In this document: positions 1-13,060 of the stretch, piece after piece
How positions within the stretch are numbered: the first letter of the stretch is position 1
Layout of the letters: each line of letters starts with the position of its first letter
NCBI GenBank assembly: GCA_964304625.1
Contig: OZ199840.1
Span: forward strand, 8,990,001 to 9,054,000
Source of the DNA: Kudoa neothunni
Lineage: Eukaryota; Cnidaria
Reading direction: 5' to 3'
Length of the DNA stretch: 64,000 nucleotides
Notes under the pieces: generated by a model
Databases searched by the model: none
Told to the model about the DNA's origin: nothing
What the model saw: the letters and a program-made list of their open reading frames with translations, nothing else
Position numbers and translations under genes: made by a program

Positions 1-2500
1 CTAAAGTTTCACATAAATAAATGTTGAAAAAAAAGTTTTTTTGTATATTTTAATCCAATATAAAATATTATGAATATCGAATTGTTTAAAAATTCACTGA
101 CATTATTAATTGATATAGTCCCTTAATATTTAAAATGTATTTTTTAATTTATTTGTATTTTTAGGAAGTATAACATTAAATAAAATTTCAAAATATGGAA
201 TATTTAAACGAGAAAAAGGCAGAACATTCATTTGAATCCTTTTAGGTGAATAATTTAAAATTATTTATAAACTCTAATGTTTATTTTAATAAATTTGCGT
301 ACAGACAATCAAAAAACTACCAATTTTTCATAAATTTATAGTACGATGCATAAAAATCTGCCAATCCTTATAACGCATTGAGTAATAAATGGACAAATAT
401 ATTGACGTTAAACATAGATTCTTTAGCGTTAATATTAGTCAAGCGAGTAGGGAGTTAATTCTCGCTAATGTCTTATTATATCAAAGTAGACCTAAATATC
501 ATATACATCTGGTTCAAAAGTAAATGAAACCAAATTTATGAATATTAACCAAAAAAATAGGTAGTATAAATATAATGGACTATTTTTCTTTAAATTGTAT
601 CAAAGAATGTGTCAGCGAATAATTTCTATTTTTATCTTAAGGCATATATTTCAGTTGTGAAAAAATAATGGTGTTTTTACAAACTTTATAACCCTTTTAG
701 AACCAAACCTGCAAAAATTTAAAGAAATCAATGGCTAATTTTTGGAGTATCATAAACCATCATGAAATTAAATTCCTTTTTGTACTTTTCATTGGACAAG
801 TATATTATAAAACAGTGATATGACTGATAAACAAAAATTGCTGGCGCGAAATTCCCACCTAGTATAGGGTAGGATAATTTTATCTTAAAAAGTGCAACAA
901 ATATACTAATCCTTCAAACTAACCAATAGAATCGAATCGAATCGAGTAATTATTTGAAGTACCATACAACGATTGTGTTTAGCAAAATAAAAATCATGAT
1001 AATTTCAAGAAAGGGGTATACCAACCTTGGCGTCCCCTTAATAATTTTGCGAATTGCAACCCTCGCTAAATAATTTACGATCAGCATCATATATTTCTTC
1101 ATTTACCCCTTGTTTAAATTCCCTTAATAGCGTCGCCAAGCGTTATTTACTGTCGAAGGATTTTATAACGTCGAATTATGGCCCACTTAATAAATATCAA
1201 CCCTCCTAACCTAACTAACTAGTTTAAACTATAGCACAACCATCTCTTTTGAATTTAATCACTGAAAATTCGAATAAGCGTACGATTCCAAAGAAAACTA
1301 AGGACAGAGATCCCGCATTAAAAAGTTTTAATCTATCCGATTATAATATGCATTACCAAATCTCTATTAAAGGTTTTAAATAAAATCTTTTTGTTATATT
1401 TAACAGAATTAATAGAACTTTCAAAGTATGCCTATCAAGTAGAATACGTTAAACTACAACTGCCCCAACAAACGCACCTAAATTTAATACAAAGATAGCA
1501 GAAAATGTGTAATAGAAACATGGGAGATCATATAAGAGAGTATGTCAATTTTTACTCTCACACCATGGAATAGCACAAATAGCATAAATTGCATAAGCAG
1601 GAGTTAATCCTTTTGTTGAAATTCTGTAATCCGTTTAAGAAATTTAAATCGAAAAAATCATTATTTTCTCAATATTTATTTAGCATTAAATGATGTAAAA
1701 AGCACTTGTATATTTTTTTCAATATCCCAAATTATTAAAAACTATATAGATGCCTTTATCAGGAAAGAATTGTCGCACATTTGTATTAACTGGCGCACGC
1801 ATATCAACACTTCAAACATGATGTATACAGTAGATAACCTTGAAGATAGCTAGTAACATTATTTATGAGAGTTAGGCTTCCGAGTATACATGTTATTACA
1901 TAATAACAAGAAAACACACCAAATATATATATATATATATATAATTATATTTATTAACCAAAACAACCCCCAAATATTACCTAAATCGATAAATTTATAA
2001 TTATAACAAAGTAAAAAAATAATTTATTCGCATGCGCTTTAATAATCTTGATCCCGGAAATGTGCGAAAAATTGATTAATTCATTCACAGGATAGAGTGA
2101 TTGGTCAAAAATAATTGTTAGCTAATCCAATTCAAATTTTAAACACAGCTTAAATTTTAATTGTTGTATTATATCTATTAAACGGTTGAAAATCCTTTTC
2201 GTTAAGCTTTCCAAAGTGCGAAAAGTCGGTTAATTACTATTAGGTTAACTTAATCCAAAAATCCTTTGATGCTAAATTGGTGTCTCTTCTATTGCCTATA
2301 GCACTACATAGAATTAGCTCATTTAGATAATCACAAGTTGAATTGAAAATAACACTCAAGCAGCATAGAACAACCTGCGGTCGTTATGCGGTCACTATGC
2401 TATCCACGTTGACACATTATATCTTATTGATCAGCTTGTTAAATTATTGTCTAATCAACTGTTTCATTACATGTTAGTAAACAAAAACAGGCCGATTAAT
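1..2500. other. AT-rich intergenic DNA
   Basis: No convincing coding exon, RNA gene or transposon end was recognised on either strand. It contains a short TA microsatellite near 1924-1943 and scattered A/T runs. The GC content rises towards 2500, where the 5' region of the next gene starts. Confidence 0.5.
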
Positions 2501-3029
2501 ATAACAGCTGTACTACTTCCTGTAGAGTGGTCGGTAGTTAATCGTTAAAATTCGTAACAATCAACGCTGTTGTGACTGTCCCTTTTGTAACTCACAGGTA
2601 GAGCAGGATAAGTGCAATTTGATGTAAGTACTGTTGTGTTGATTGGGATGGATGTTGTTTTTTTTTATGGAAACTACGTGCTTCTGCCTGATACATTTGT
2701 ACATGATTGGTTAATTTAAATGAGTGCGTGTTGTGCTGATGTTGTTGGATGTGTGTAGAGTTGGCAGTGATCGCTCTAATAACAAAAACCGACTGCAGAC
2801 CAGCTGATCAACTTTGCACGGCGCTTCTGATTAAGTGACTAACTAATGTATGCGTTAGCGGTGCATTTGCTGAATAGCAGGAGCAGCAGTTTTTCAGTAG
2901 CATCTCTATCTGTGATCCAATGAGTTGTGCATTCGTGTGCACTTTTTTGAATTTTGACTGTCGGTCGGTATATGCAAATTAATTGTGCTTTTAATAGTTG
3001 TTGACTGAAAAAAATATCGCAAAACCAAT
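2500..3029 (+). promoter_or_regulatory. Probable promoter and 5' UTR of the ZC3H10-like gene
   Basis: This stretch is less AT-rich than its surroundings and lies immediately upstream of the start codon at 3030. Stop codons interrupt all forward frames, so it is not coding for the CCCH protein. The 5' end and promoter elements cannot be placed from sequence alone. Confidence 0.35.
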
Positions 3030-5600
3030 ATGCCAGGTGATCCAACACCCGGAAGCTTAGCTCAAAAAGATGCCACCACATTGGGTAATATGATATGTAG
3101 AGATTATTTAAGAGGGGTGTGCTATCGCGCTGAAAATTGCAAATTTTTGCATTCCGAGCAGCATGCTCCTGTTACCTCTAATCAATTGCCGGTGTGCCGA
3201 GATTATCAGAACGGAACCTGTAATAGAAGGAATTGCAAATATGCGCACATATACTCTTCGAGCGGGTTTTATGATCCAGTTACTATGACAGCCGTGCCAC
3301 AAGTAATTTGGATTCAAATTTTGTTAGAATATTTCAATTAGCGTTAAATATGTTTAAATATAGCATTGTCATGTTATCTTGGACCTAACACTTATTATGT
3401 GTATGTATGTTGTTGGCTGCCAAGGCAATCATGTCATAAATAATTTGGATTTTAATTATGTGAGATTGTGCCTTTGTTTGTGTCGATTAACGCTTAGTTG
3501 GCTTAATGTGGCATCATTATGACTGTTGATTGTATTAATTATAGTTGGAATTAATCGATAATTTACTCGCATACAATAATTGATTTGGTTTTGTTTGTAT
3601 AAATACAACTGAATTAATTGTAAATAATTAGGGCGGTGTTCCCCGAAATGCGCAAATAACAACTATTCCAAAAATGTTTCTGCTCGCCACCCACCACCCC
3701 CAGCCGTAATGCCGGACCAACCACCATCGTCTCATTACGAGGAAGTGTTCAAAACTAGAGCTGGACCGAACGATCCACTTTGTAAGGATTTTCAAAATGG
3801 CTATTGCCAACGAGGCCAAAATTGTCGTTTCAAACACATCAGTTATATACCAGAGCAACCCATGTATCATGGTGACCCTAATGTGGTTCCCGCCATGCCC
3901 ATGGAGCCCAGACATTATCCATACAGCGCTGTTAATGGCAGTGCGCAACCAATGATGGTAGGTAGCACATCGGGTTGTTGGATGAGATATTTTCTAACCA
4001 ACTTAAATATTAGTATCCAGCTGACCCACATGCTCAAAATTTTTCGGCGATGAACAACTCTATAAACGCACCGCCCATGCCCAATACCAATTATACAGCA
4101 GTGATTCCGACCAAAAAGGCCTTATCTAGCAACTGGCGCTGGTGGGTCGACTATCGATCCCTCAAATCCGAACAGTAGTATGCCCTGCTCCAAGTTGGAA
4201 TCAAATGATCACATACACGAGATTGAAATGCTTAGAAGCGAGGTAGGTTTTTTCAGTTCGACTCAATTGGATTATCTGATTTAGAACGCTCGGCTACACG
4301 AAGAACTAAATGCACGCTGCGTCGAAATCGAATCACTTAAGAATGAACTCTCACGTTATCAATATAAATCTCACGGTGGAGATGCTCCATCCGGTAATGT
4401 TTCTAACAATCGACTGTGAATAATTCTTAAAAATTCCAATTTTCCGTTGGTGGCAGTGTTTCTATCTTTGATCAAGCATGCGCATTAACCCAGCCATTAA
4501 ATAGATAATGCACTGTTGTATTTTTTGCAGTAATTCGGCGGCTAATCAATCCGTGGTGTTAGTTCTTTAATTAAGCTAATACTGCTTTATAGTTTTATTT
4601 ATCTAAATAAGTTTAAGTTAAAATTAATCTGCATTAATCTGCATTAATCTTCGGCTCAAATCGAATATAATTGACTTAATGCGAACTGGATTGTACCATT
4701 GATACATATACATATATATTTATAATATGTATATATGAATGCAATCAATAAGTGTCTTATAAATAATGCTATGTGATATCTAAGATGCCTAAATGTTGGA
4801 ATAAGGTGATTACGATTACATATAATTTCTGAAAAATGTTGGGCATATGTTTATTGTATCGAAAATCGCCGAAGATTAATGCTCATGCATATTCATTTTG
4901 GTTAGTGAAATCATTGATCTTTTTTTGTCAAATATTTGACAACAGTAGAAGAAACACATGACGCACTTTCCATCCCATAAATGATTCCATTCAAAGGATT
5001 TAAATAAAAACATCATTTTAATTCTTTCCCAATATATAATAGTTTTTTCACCCCTCTTATTACAATATATATTGCTTAATTATAGAATTTATAATATTGT
5101 GTTTTTTAAAGGGATTAATAATTAGGTTATTATAAATAATGTTTAAATTATTTATTATTACCATGGAAACATTCAATGTTGTCCTCTGTTAGAACTAAAT
5201 TAATAGATAACGATATCAATGCAATGTTTATATTTCGCACACTGAGTTGGATCATTTTTAAGACTTGTATTTCAATTTAAGATTGTTTAATTACTAATCA
5301 CGTACATCTGCCCTTATTATAATCATGATCTTTAAGAATTTGTGAATAAGCTCGCTTTATGCGGGTTAATTGATTTTATTATTTGTAATTCTAAACATAT
5401 TTAACCTCCGATAATCACCAACATACACATGTATTATTTGTATTGAATCGTTGTTTATTGTAGATAAAACAAAACCTCCACCCAATTCAAACAATATGTA
5501 TGCACATCATAAAACCTCTCCTCATTCACAAAAATCCCCATCCAAATCAATGTACAATCAAGGTGGTTATCCACCCAACCCCAGCCATTACAACAAATAA
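3030..5600 (+). CDS. ZC3H10: ZC3H10-like CCCH zinc-finger RNA-binding protein (5 exons)
   Basis: Three CCCH fingers are visible. Finger 1 (CRDYLRGVC...NCKFLH) and finger 2 (CRDYQNGTC...NCKYAH) are in exon 1; finger 3 (CKDFQNGYC...NCRFKH) is in exon 2. A charged coiled coil (EIEMLRSE then NARLHEELNARC) spans the exon 3/4 junction, as in animal ZC3H10, followed by a low-complexity polar tail. Exons: 3030-3302, 3632-3957, 4014-4242, 4285-4393 and 5464-5600. The last intron is long, about 1.07 kb; the phase-1 junction after APS continues as DKTKPPP. The protein would be about 355 aa. Family members bind RNA and are linked to post-transcriptional control; that role is known from the family, not shown here. 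Two one-base faults break the frame: an A-run near 3670-3674 appears one A short, and one near 4111-4115 one A long. Both sit in homopolymers, so sequence error is likely. Confidence 0.82.
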
Positions 5601-5656
5601 ATTCATATAAACTACAAGATTAATATACAAACTAAACCGATCACTATTTTCCATAT

Positions 5657-5970
5657 TCATTTGGTTATATTTTCTGTTGATAACTTTGCCCTGCGTCTGA
5701 GTATGTGCATTAGTGAATTTCTAGGGGTATTAGTTGTAGGTGTTTGAATGTTAACAGTATTGATGTCGTTGTCGTTCGTATTATCGTCATCGTTGGCTGG
5801 CGTAACCGCATTATCAACAATTTCTTTGTCTACGTCTACACACATCAATTAATTATCAATTACATCATTAATTAAATATACCGAGGGGGGGTAGGCTTAG
5901 TAGCGGATTCGTTGGCTTTCCTTTTTAAATTCGCTCTGCATTGGTTGATAGCGTTGAATAGTTTGCACCG
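5657..5970 (-). CDS. Two 3'-terminal exons of an unidentified nuclear-type protein, weakly RRP15-like
   Basis: Penultimate exon 5970-5882 follows an ATATTTTAG acceptor and encodes RCKLFNAINQCRANLKRK. The terminal exon 5835-5657 is Asp/Asn/Thr-rich and ends RRRAKLSTENITK-stop. The LFNAI motif and the later RRAKLST stretch recall the C-terminal part of the ribosome-biogenesis protein RRP15 (LFNAV, then KRAKL), but the spacing is longer. Joining the exons in frame requires one C fewer in the seven-C run near 5885-5891, or a different donor. No upstream exons were identified. The 3' end faces the ZC3H10-like gene tail to tail, with only about 55 bp between stop codons. The call is tentative. Confidence 0.35.
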
Positions 5971-6494
5971 CTAAAATATGTATATAATTTATGAGGGTGT
6001 TGGCAACTTAATCCGGTAACTGCAATCAATTTAGCTGAAACGATGAAATTTAATTTTTAAAAAATTACGCTTGCGCCAAAAATATATTTTGAATTATTCA
6101 GTTCGTATGGGCTTATTGGACCATAAAAATATAATCCCCTGCGTGTAATTTTGACCACACATAATTACTTATAGTCCATATATGCATAACGATTAACATG
6201 ATAGATTCTAACAAATTAAATTATAATATTTTAATTTGCTGTAACCTGCCAATGTGACCAATGAAGGATTAAAATAAACGTGTGCGCAACATTAAATTAT
6301 CCACAGACGATTACGATTTAAGATACCAGTAGCAACAACCGTTTTACCTACTGATGGTATAGATTAAAATTAAGACGCTTATTTCAAATATTATATTTAA
6401 TTAATTATGAAAAATATTGTTTAACCAAATCCAAAAATAAACAACTATCTCCACTGTTAGGTTAGATACCGAATCAGATGAATTCAAATTTATT

Positions 6495-6914
6495 TTAAAT
6501 ACTTCCAACAGTTGCAACTTTCTTCAAATTCCTCTCCAATAATTCATGTTCCGCATCCGAAGCTTCGATCTCTCTTACATGACCAATTTCATCGAGTAAA
6601 TGTTTCTGACTGACACCAGTTTCAGTATTCTTTGTTGTAGCCGTTTTGCATTCATTTGTTTGAGTTATTTTTTGGTGATATTTTTTTAAAAGCATTTTCT
6701 GTAAACTCACCACACCGTCTTGTTGATATTTTGAGCAAAGTGCAAATAGTTGTTCGTTAAATTTGCCCAATGGCAATTGTTTATCCCTTAGGAGCTTTTC
6801 ATTCGATTTTTTATGTTTTTTCCTGATCTCCAATAATCTTCTTTTCAATATCGACTTTTTGTATGCTCTACCTTTATCATTTGGAATGGTAACCGGACTT
6901 GACACGCCTTCCAT
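6495..6914 (-). CDS. Hypothetical basic coiled-coil-like protein, 139 aa
   Basis: A single open frame starts at ATG 6914 and ends at 6495, with slightly higher GC and less biased composition than the flanks. Residues about 15-50 are strongly basic (KKSILKRRLLEIRKKHKK). The rest is mixed charge, ending LLERNLKKVATVGSI. The profile suggests a nuclear or nucleolar protein, but I do not recognise the family. A GTGAGT at about residue 68 could be a splice donor, in which case the downstream part may differ. It lies in the same orientation as the possible RRP15-like exons at 5657-5970, but the two could not be joined. Confidence 0.45.
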   Translation of the reverse strand: MEGVSSPVTIPNDKGRAYKKSILKRRLLEIRKKHKKSNEKLLRDKQLPLGKFNEQLFALCSKYQQDGVVSLQKMLLKKYHQKITQTNECKTATTKNTETGVSQKHLLDEIGHVREIEASDAEHELLERNLKKVATVGSI

Positions 6915-6959
6915 TTTCGGTTATTGTCGGGACAAGTCGTACAGATTACAATAATTATT

Positions 6960-7300
6960 TTTAATTTTTCGCTGTAGATTGTACGTGGTTTTTTTTATAA
7001 TTTTGTTAAAAAAAATTATGAACAATGTTGTTTTGTTTTTATCTTACTTTCTGCCTACAACTGATCACGTAAAAACCAAAAAGTTACACCTTCAAAATCA
7101 ATTTTAATGGTTCAAATTTGAGCGTTAATCTCTCACTAATTTATTAATTTCTCAATAAAATGCAACACCATTCTTGTATGTATTGATTAAATATTACCAT
7201 GGTTACAAGGGGATTATTGACTAATTCTCAATGAATTACGTAAATTGACTCAAACTGACATCCAATCATGTTTAAATAATATTAGCTACGTTAATATACC
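6960..7300. other. Intergenic AT-rich DNA
   Basis: Nothing recognisable: no exon, RNA gene or repeat other than short A/T runs. It would contain the promoter of the minus-strand 139-aa ORF if that ORF is real. Confidence 0.4.
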
Positions 7301-7305
7301 ACCCA

Positions 7306-8795
7306 TAATTAATAATAATGATAATAATAATAATAATATTAATTAAAAATTAATAATAATAATAAGTAATAATAAAATAATAAGTAAGTAATAATAAAAT
7401 AATAATTAATAATAATAACAATAAGTAATAATAAAATAATAATTAATAATATTAATAATATTAATTAAAAATAATAATGATATTAATTAAAATTAATAAT
7501 AATAATTAATAATATTAATTAAAAATAATAATGATATTAATTAAAAATTAATAATAATCAATAATAATATTAATAATATTAATTAAAAATAATAATGATA
7601 ATAATATTAATTAAAAATTAATAATAATAATGATAATAATAAAATAATAAGTAATAATAATAATATTAATTAAAAAATAATAATGATATTAATTAAAAAT
7701 TAATAATAATAATGATAATAATTAAAAATAATAATAATATTAATTAAAAATTAATAATAATAATAATAAGTAATAATAAAATAATAATTAATAATAATAA
7801 TAACAATAAGTAATAATAAAATAATAATTAATAATATTAATTAAAAATAATAATGATATTAATTAAAAATTAATAATAATAATGATAATAATAAAATAAT
7901 AAGTAATAATAATAATATTAATTAAAAATTAATAATAATAATAAGTAATAATAAAATAATAAGTAAGTAATAATAAAATAATAATTAATAATAATAATAA
8001 CAATAAGTAATAATAAAATAATAATTAATAATATTAATTAAAAATAATAATGATATTAATTAAAAATTAATAATAATATTAATTAAAAATTAATAATAAT
8101 AATAATAAGTAATAATAAAATAATAAGTAAGTAATAATAAAATAATAATTAATAATAATAACAACAATAAGTAATAATAAAATAATAATTAAAAATAATA
8201 ATGATATTAATAAAATAATAAGTAATAATAATAATATTAATTAAAAATTAATAATAATAATGATAATAATTAAATAATAAGTAATAATAATAATATTAAT
8301 TAAAAATAATAATGATATTAATTAAAAATTAATAATAATAATGATAATAATTAAAAATAATAATAATATTAATTAAAAATTAATAATAATAATAAGTAAT
8401 AATAAAATAATAAGTAAGTAATAATAAAATAATAATTAATAATAATAATAACAATAAGTAATAATAAAATAATAATTAATAATATTAATTAAAAATAATA
8501 ATGATATTAATTAAAAATTAATAATAATATTAATTAAAAATTAATAATAATAATAATAAGTAATAATAAAATAATAAGTAAGTAATAATAAAATAATAAT
8601 TAATAATAATAACAACAATAAGTAATAATAAAATAATGATTAAAAATAATAATGATATTAATAAAATAATAAGTAATAATAATAATATTAATTAAAAATT
8701 AATAATAATAATGATAATAATTAAAAATAATAATGATATTAATAAAATAATAAGTAATAATAATAATATTAATATTAATTAAAAATAAATAATAA
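7306..8795. repeat. AAT-type minisatellite with a higher-order unit of about 450 bp
   Basis: About 1.5 kb is composed almost only of A and T, with sparse G and C marking words such as AATAATAAG, AATAATGAT and AACAATAAG. These words recur in a fixed order. The rare word ACAACAATAAG appears at 8161 and again at 8612, and the flanking word order matches over hundreds of bases, giving a unit of about 451 bp. Smaller words (TTAATATTAATT) are self-complementary and could form hairpins. There is no coding potential. Confidence 0.85.
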
Positions 8796-9039
8796 GTGTT
8801 TTCAATCACATCATATGTTTAAATCAGGTATAACACAATCGGTACAGTAAATATTATGCTGAATAACATATAAGGTATATCATACAATGTGTAATCGTTT
8901 TTGAACACTTTTTGTGAATTTATTTAATTATGACTCTAAATATCTCCAATGTTTATATAAACAAATATATTAAATATTACGGTAATTTTGATTCAAATAA
9001 TGGGCTGTAAATGATGTAAAATGCGTAACTTAAATCACG

Positions 9040-9552
9040 TGACTTATTGATTTTGCACACTTTTTTCCAACCATTCTATTGATCAATGTAGCGTTATTCG
9101 CTGAAAAATTAGAACTTTGGAGATAGCGAAGATAAAAATACAACATTGTTTGAAGAAAAATACGAAATAATGAAATACTTCAAAAATCTTCCATAAATTA
9201 ACGATAAAATAGTTGCTGTGAGACATTTCATCATATCAATTATAGAAGTCCTAAATGACCTCTGAAGAAAAAAGAACTAAATTTTCTCTCTAATTCGAAA
9301 AAATTAATATCGTTTTCGATCATTTTTAGAATTGGAAATTGATTCGTATATGTCCTATTTTTGTCAAAATATGACAAAAACCAAAATTAGTGATTTTTTC
9401 AAAAATTGAAACTAGCAATTTTATTCCTAAATTCCAAACACAAGGGAATATATAATTATTATGCGCCTGCGCGAAAATATGAGAAATTGATTCTGGATCG
9501 ATTTTACACACTTTTTTCATGGTTGGGGAGGGATTGTGCAAAATCAATTACC
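9040..9552. repeat. Imperfect inverted-repeat element (MITE-like)
   Basis: The left arm at 9046-9075 reads TTGATTTTGCACACTTTTTT and ends CCAACCAT. The right arm at 9519-9552 is its approximate reverse complement (ATGGTTGG...GTGCAAAATCAAT). The arms are about 450 bp apart. Neither a target duplication nor an ORF of interest was found. Confidence 0.35.
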
Positions 9553-10290
9553 TACTGTATGATATAATGTGTAAGTTTGCGAATAAGCTTTGAAGAAATA
9601 TTCTCATAGGAAATTAAAAATAAGTCAAGTTGTTTATTATTTAAAAAGTTTTTAAATTGCCAACATGTAATTGGAAAAACAATGCATTTAATACATTAAT
9701 TCTGAGATCGGCAATAACGAGCTAGCGGACCAAATTTTTCCCGGGAGATTTACTCATCAACCCTGCGATGGGGATCAGTGATATAGTTTATTATTTTCTG
9801 TTAGACAGAATTTGTATTATTTTCCTAATTTTCCTAATTGATCTTTTCAATATGTAAAAACACTTTATAGCAATATAAATGAAATTAAATATTAAGCTAC
9901 CTTTTTATAAATATACATTTGTCAAAAAACAAAATAAATCCCCAAATCAGATTTCATACTTATTTTTACTTAATGTGATATATGGAAACGTTTAGTTATC
10001 GTTTTTAACGCTTTAGAATAATCATTTAAGTATACGAAATATTAAATCCAATATAATATTTTTGAAAATCAATTATATAAAACTAACCATTTCCTCATAA
10101 AAATGTCAAACTGTCGTTATTTTTTTAGCAATCCAATGGAAATATATTCTTTTAAAGTTCAAAATTTTAATTTTACTAAGCTAATTTTCAATTATTTTCC
10201 GAGAAAGTCATTACATTTAAAGATTTATATAGATTTATATATATTCTGACCCACCTTCTTTCTGACTTAGCACGCATGAATAACCGAATA

Positions 10291-10326
10291 ACCGGCGGGG
10301 CAATCTAATGGGGTTTCCGACCCCTA
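10291..10326. repeat. Solo hAT-type terminal inverted repeat
   Basis: On the minus strand the sequence starts TAGGGGTCGGAAACCCC. This fits the hAT terminal consensus, which usually begins CAGGGGTC followed by AAAC or CAAC. It is GC-rich compared with the flanks. No matching opposite end was found nearby, so it is probably the remnant end of a deleted or non-autonomous element. Confidence 0.4.
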
Positions 10327-11104
10327 CACTAATTAATAAGTATTGAATCATTTATATCATGTTTTCTTACAATTTTAGATTGTAAAACTAATATTGTATG
10401 AAGATGAGAGATGTAAAATTTAATTCATAATTTTTAAATAGAGAAAATATTTTTCGTAGTTGTATTTTGTAGAATTTTCGATTAATTTCTATGTAAAATA
10501 TAAATTAATAAATGAAAATATCGTTAAAATATTTCATTTATATTAAGCGATAATATCGTTATGAAATTAGAATCAGAATTCAGAAAAATAGAGTATATGA
10601 AGCAGTTTCTTTAAATAATTTACACTATAAATAATTTTATATTGAGAAATTTATACGAATAATTTTATAATTATTAAATTTTAATATATTTAATAATTTG
10701 AGTTACTTTTTAGAAAAGACTCCTTCTTTATTTTTTTATTATTTCGTAATAATCATTTTGCTTTCGAAAATTTATTGGAAAATTTATTTAATGATCCCTC
10801 TCATAATTCAAAAGGATGTGATGAACATATACTACATAAATGGGTGTAAAAACTTGATCTCGTGACTTTATGATTCAAGACTCCACATCTCACCGCATCT
10901 GCCCAAAGTACGTTAAAAAGTTATTAGTCTTATTCTGACGAAAACCAGTAATTCACCTGAAGTACTTTACCATGTAAACAAAAATTTATTTTTTCTAATA
11001 ATATCAAATCAATCTCATTTTTAGTTATGCTGGATAAAATAATAAATAAAAACAATTTTCAAATAAATTGCTAATAAATAGCAAATAAATCAGTTGAACG
11101 TATT

Positions 11105-12211
11105 TCAAATGACATTGCTGGGCGGTTTAGTGGCCTCATGAACCGCAACAATCCCATTGGCCCAATTTTGGTATATTACATTGTGGAAGTTGTTAGCCTC
11201 TAGCAACCTACACAGCTCATCCTGTGTATAAAACATTTGGATGCTTTCCACAAGATATTGATAAGAATCTCGATCATTGGCTACAATTTTCCCCATCAAA
11301 GGTATCACATTATTGCTATAGAATTTGTACAAACTAAATTAATGGTTAGAGATTAAAAAATTGAGCATAATCTTAAAAATTAACCCGGAAACCATGAAAT
11401 TGGTTGGATGAGAGAACTCAAGTATGAGCAATCTACCGTTGGGTTTTAGGACTCGATTCAGTTCTTTAAGCACCTTAAAAATAAATATAAATTAATAAAT
11501 TAACAGAATACAACTACTGTGGGGACATTAGACATATTTCTTAGTCCAAAAGAGACAGTAACTGTGTGAAAAGTATTGTCGGCAAACGGCATCTGTTCGG
11601 CATTGGATATCACCCAATCAATTCCAGCCTCATTCAGTTTAAGTTCTTTCATTCGATATTTACCATATTCAATCATTTTCTCTGACACATCACACACAGT
11701 GACAATAGGGGATGAATCATGAGAGTTGTTGGATAGAAATCCCTTGTACATGTCTTGGGTTGTGTTGGCATCATTAAGAATTTTGAGAGCCAAACGATCA
11801 ACAATTCTAAATGCAATATCACCTAAAATAATTAAAATAGAAAATCCGCATACATAATAAATTAAATCACCTGTCCCCCCTGCAAGATCCAAAATTTTCT
11901 GCCCAAATTGTGGATCAACAACCTCATTAACAAAAGTATTTTTCCATATACGATGAACACCAAGCGACATAAAATCATTCATTGTATCATAATACGTGGA
12001 TACTTTATTAAATAATCGATTCACTAGATTTAATCCAATAAAAACAAAGGGCTGTATTAATTATACCCATTTGTTGACGCTCGCCCTTTTTAACAGACCT
12101 ATACCCGAAATATTCATTCGAATCGGGCGATGGATGTGTATTTGTGCACATTAAGCGATATTTGTTTTCAAATTTTAAATTTCTAGATTTCGAAGCAACT
12201 CGTGATAGCAT
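11105..12211 (-). CDS. COQ5: COQ5-type 2-methoxy-6-polyprenyl-1,4-benzoquinol methylase, mitochondrial (5 exons)
   Basis: This is the C-methyltransferase of ubiquinone biosynthesis (UbiE/COQ5 family), SAM-dependent and acting on the inner mitochondrial membrane in the CoQ complex. Exons on the minus strand: 12211-12067, 12023-11871, 11822-11518, 11473-11385 and 11333-11105. They total 306 aa, the usual length for the family. Visible signatures are FGYRSV near the N-terminus, YYDTMNDFMSLGVHR, SAM motif I LDLAGGTGDIAF, motif II region VTVCDVSEKM, NAEQMPFADNTF, the UbiE hallmark VSFGLRN, LKPNGRLLILEFS and the C-terminal SYQYLVESIQMF. The N-terminus (MLSRVASKSRNLKF) is basic and fits a mitochondrial presequence. 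Introns are 43, 48, 44 and 51 nt. The 48-nt intron splits SAM motif I; it is a multiple of three with no stop, so retention would insert 16 residues there. The gene appears intact. Confidence 0.95.
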
Positions 12212-12239
12212 TTGATTTGTAATCCGCGCTTGCGCAGTG

Positions 12240-13029
12240 TAGTGATTGAAAAATACTTTTGCTGTTCTTAATTTTATTTCTCACCAAAATGGTTAAATAA
12301 TATAATTTATCACTAAGATAAATAGTGGAGAACACTTTTTACGAATAAAATTATTGTGTATTTTTTTAAAAATATGTTGGAAAAAAATTTAACGTAAAGT
12401 AATTTTATAAAAAGGATTGAGATATACCCACAGAAAACTTATTGTTGAATAATTATAAAATTATCCAGATCATCCATTAATTCTAGTAAACGATACAATG
12501 ACCTCCAGGTAATCACTGATATTTTATTGGCGGTAAAATATTCACAAATACTAATAAAAAAAAGAAATGACTGTTGGTACGGTAAATATTATTCAGGTGG
12601 CATTAGTTTTGACTACATTTAGTTATTCTAGGCTATTAAGAACGAAAAAGTGAGTCAGAAATATGTAATTTAGCAGAATCTACGAAAATAAATTTGTATA
12701 TAGTTGGTTAGTAGGAATTTTAATGATTTAAAATATTCATCTCTCAACCATGCATGCTATTTAGGACAAGATGTCAAATGAGACTATGGGAAAAAATCCA
12801 AGGTTGAACTCTTAAAAACTCCAAGGTTTGGTGAAGAAACCACAATAATTTTATTAGAATAATGAAATTTTTATTTTAAACGCGTTTTCTAATTATTGTC
12901 GTCAATCTATTCGACTTCATCGTATTCACAATCCTCAGTTAGGAAGTTTGATCTATTTTTTCAAGCGCTCAAGGTATCGTTGGCTCACGTCATACATTAG
13001 TTTATTTGTTGGATGAGACGTCAAACACC

Positions 13030-13060
<31 letters not shown>

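Larger units (their letters stand above)
8800..11100. other. Intergenic region with transposon-end fragments
   Basis: No gene was recognised. Words around 9040-9074 (TTGATTTTGCACACTTTTTT, then CCAACCAT) reappear inverted at about 9519-9552, as in a MITE or decayed element. A hAT-like terminus lies at about 10291-10326. The ORF on the minus strand at 9326-9547 falls within the inverted-repeat region and looks accidental. Confidence 0.4.

Noticed and set aside
7306-8795. CRISPR-like or centromeric array
   Set aside because: No spacer/repeat alternation and a eukaryotic context. It is an A/T minisatellite, and nothing shows centromere function.
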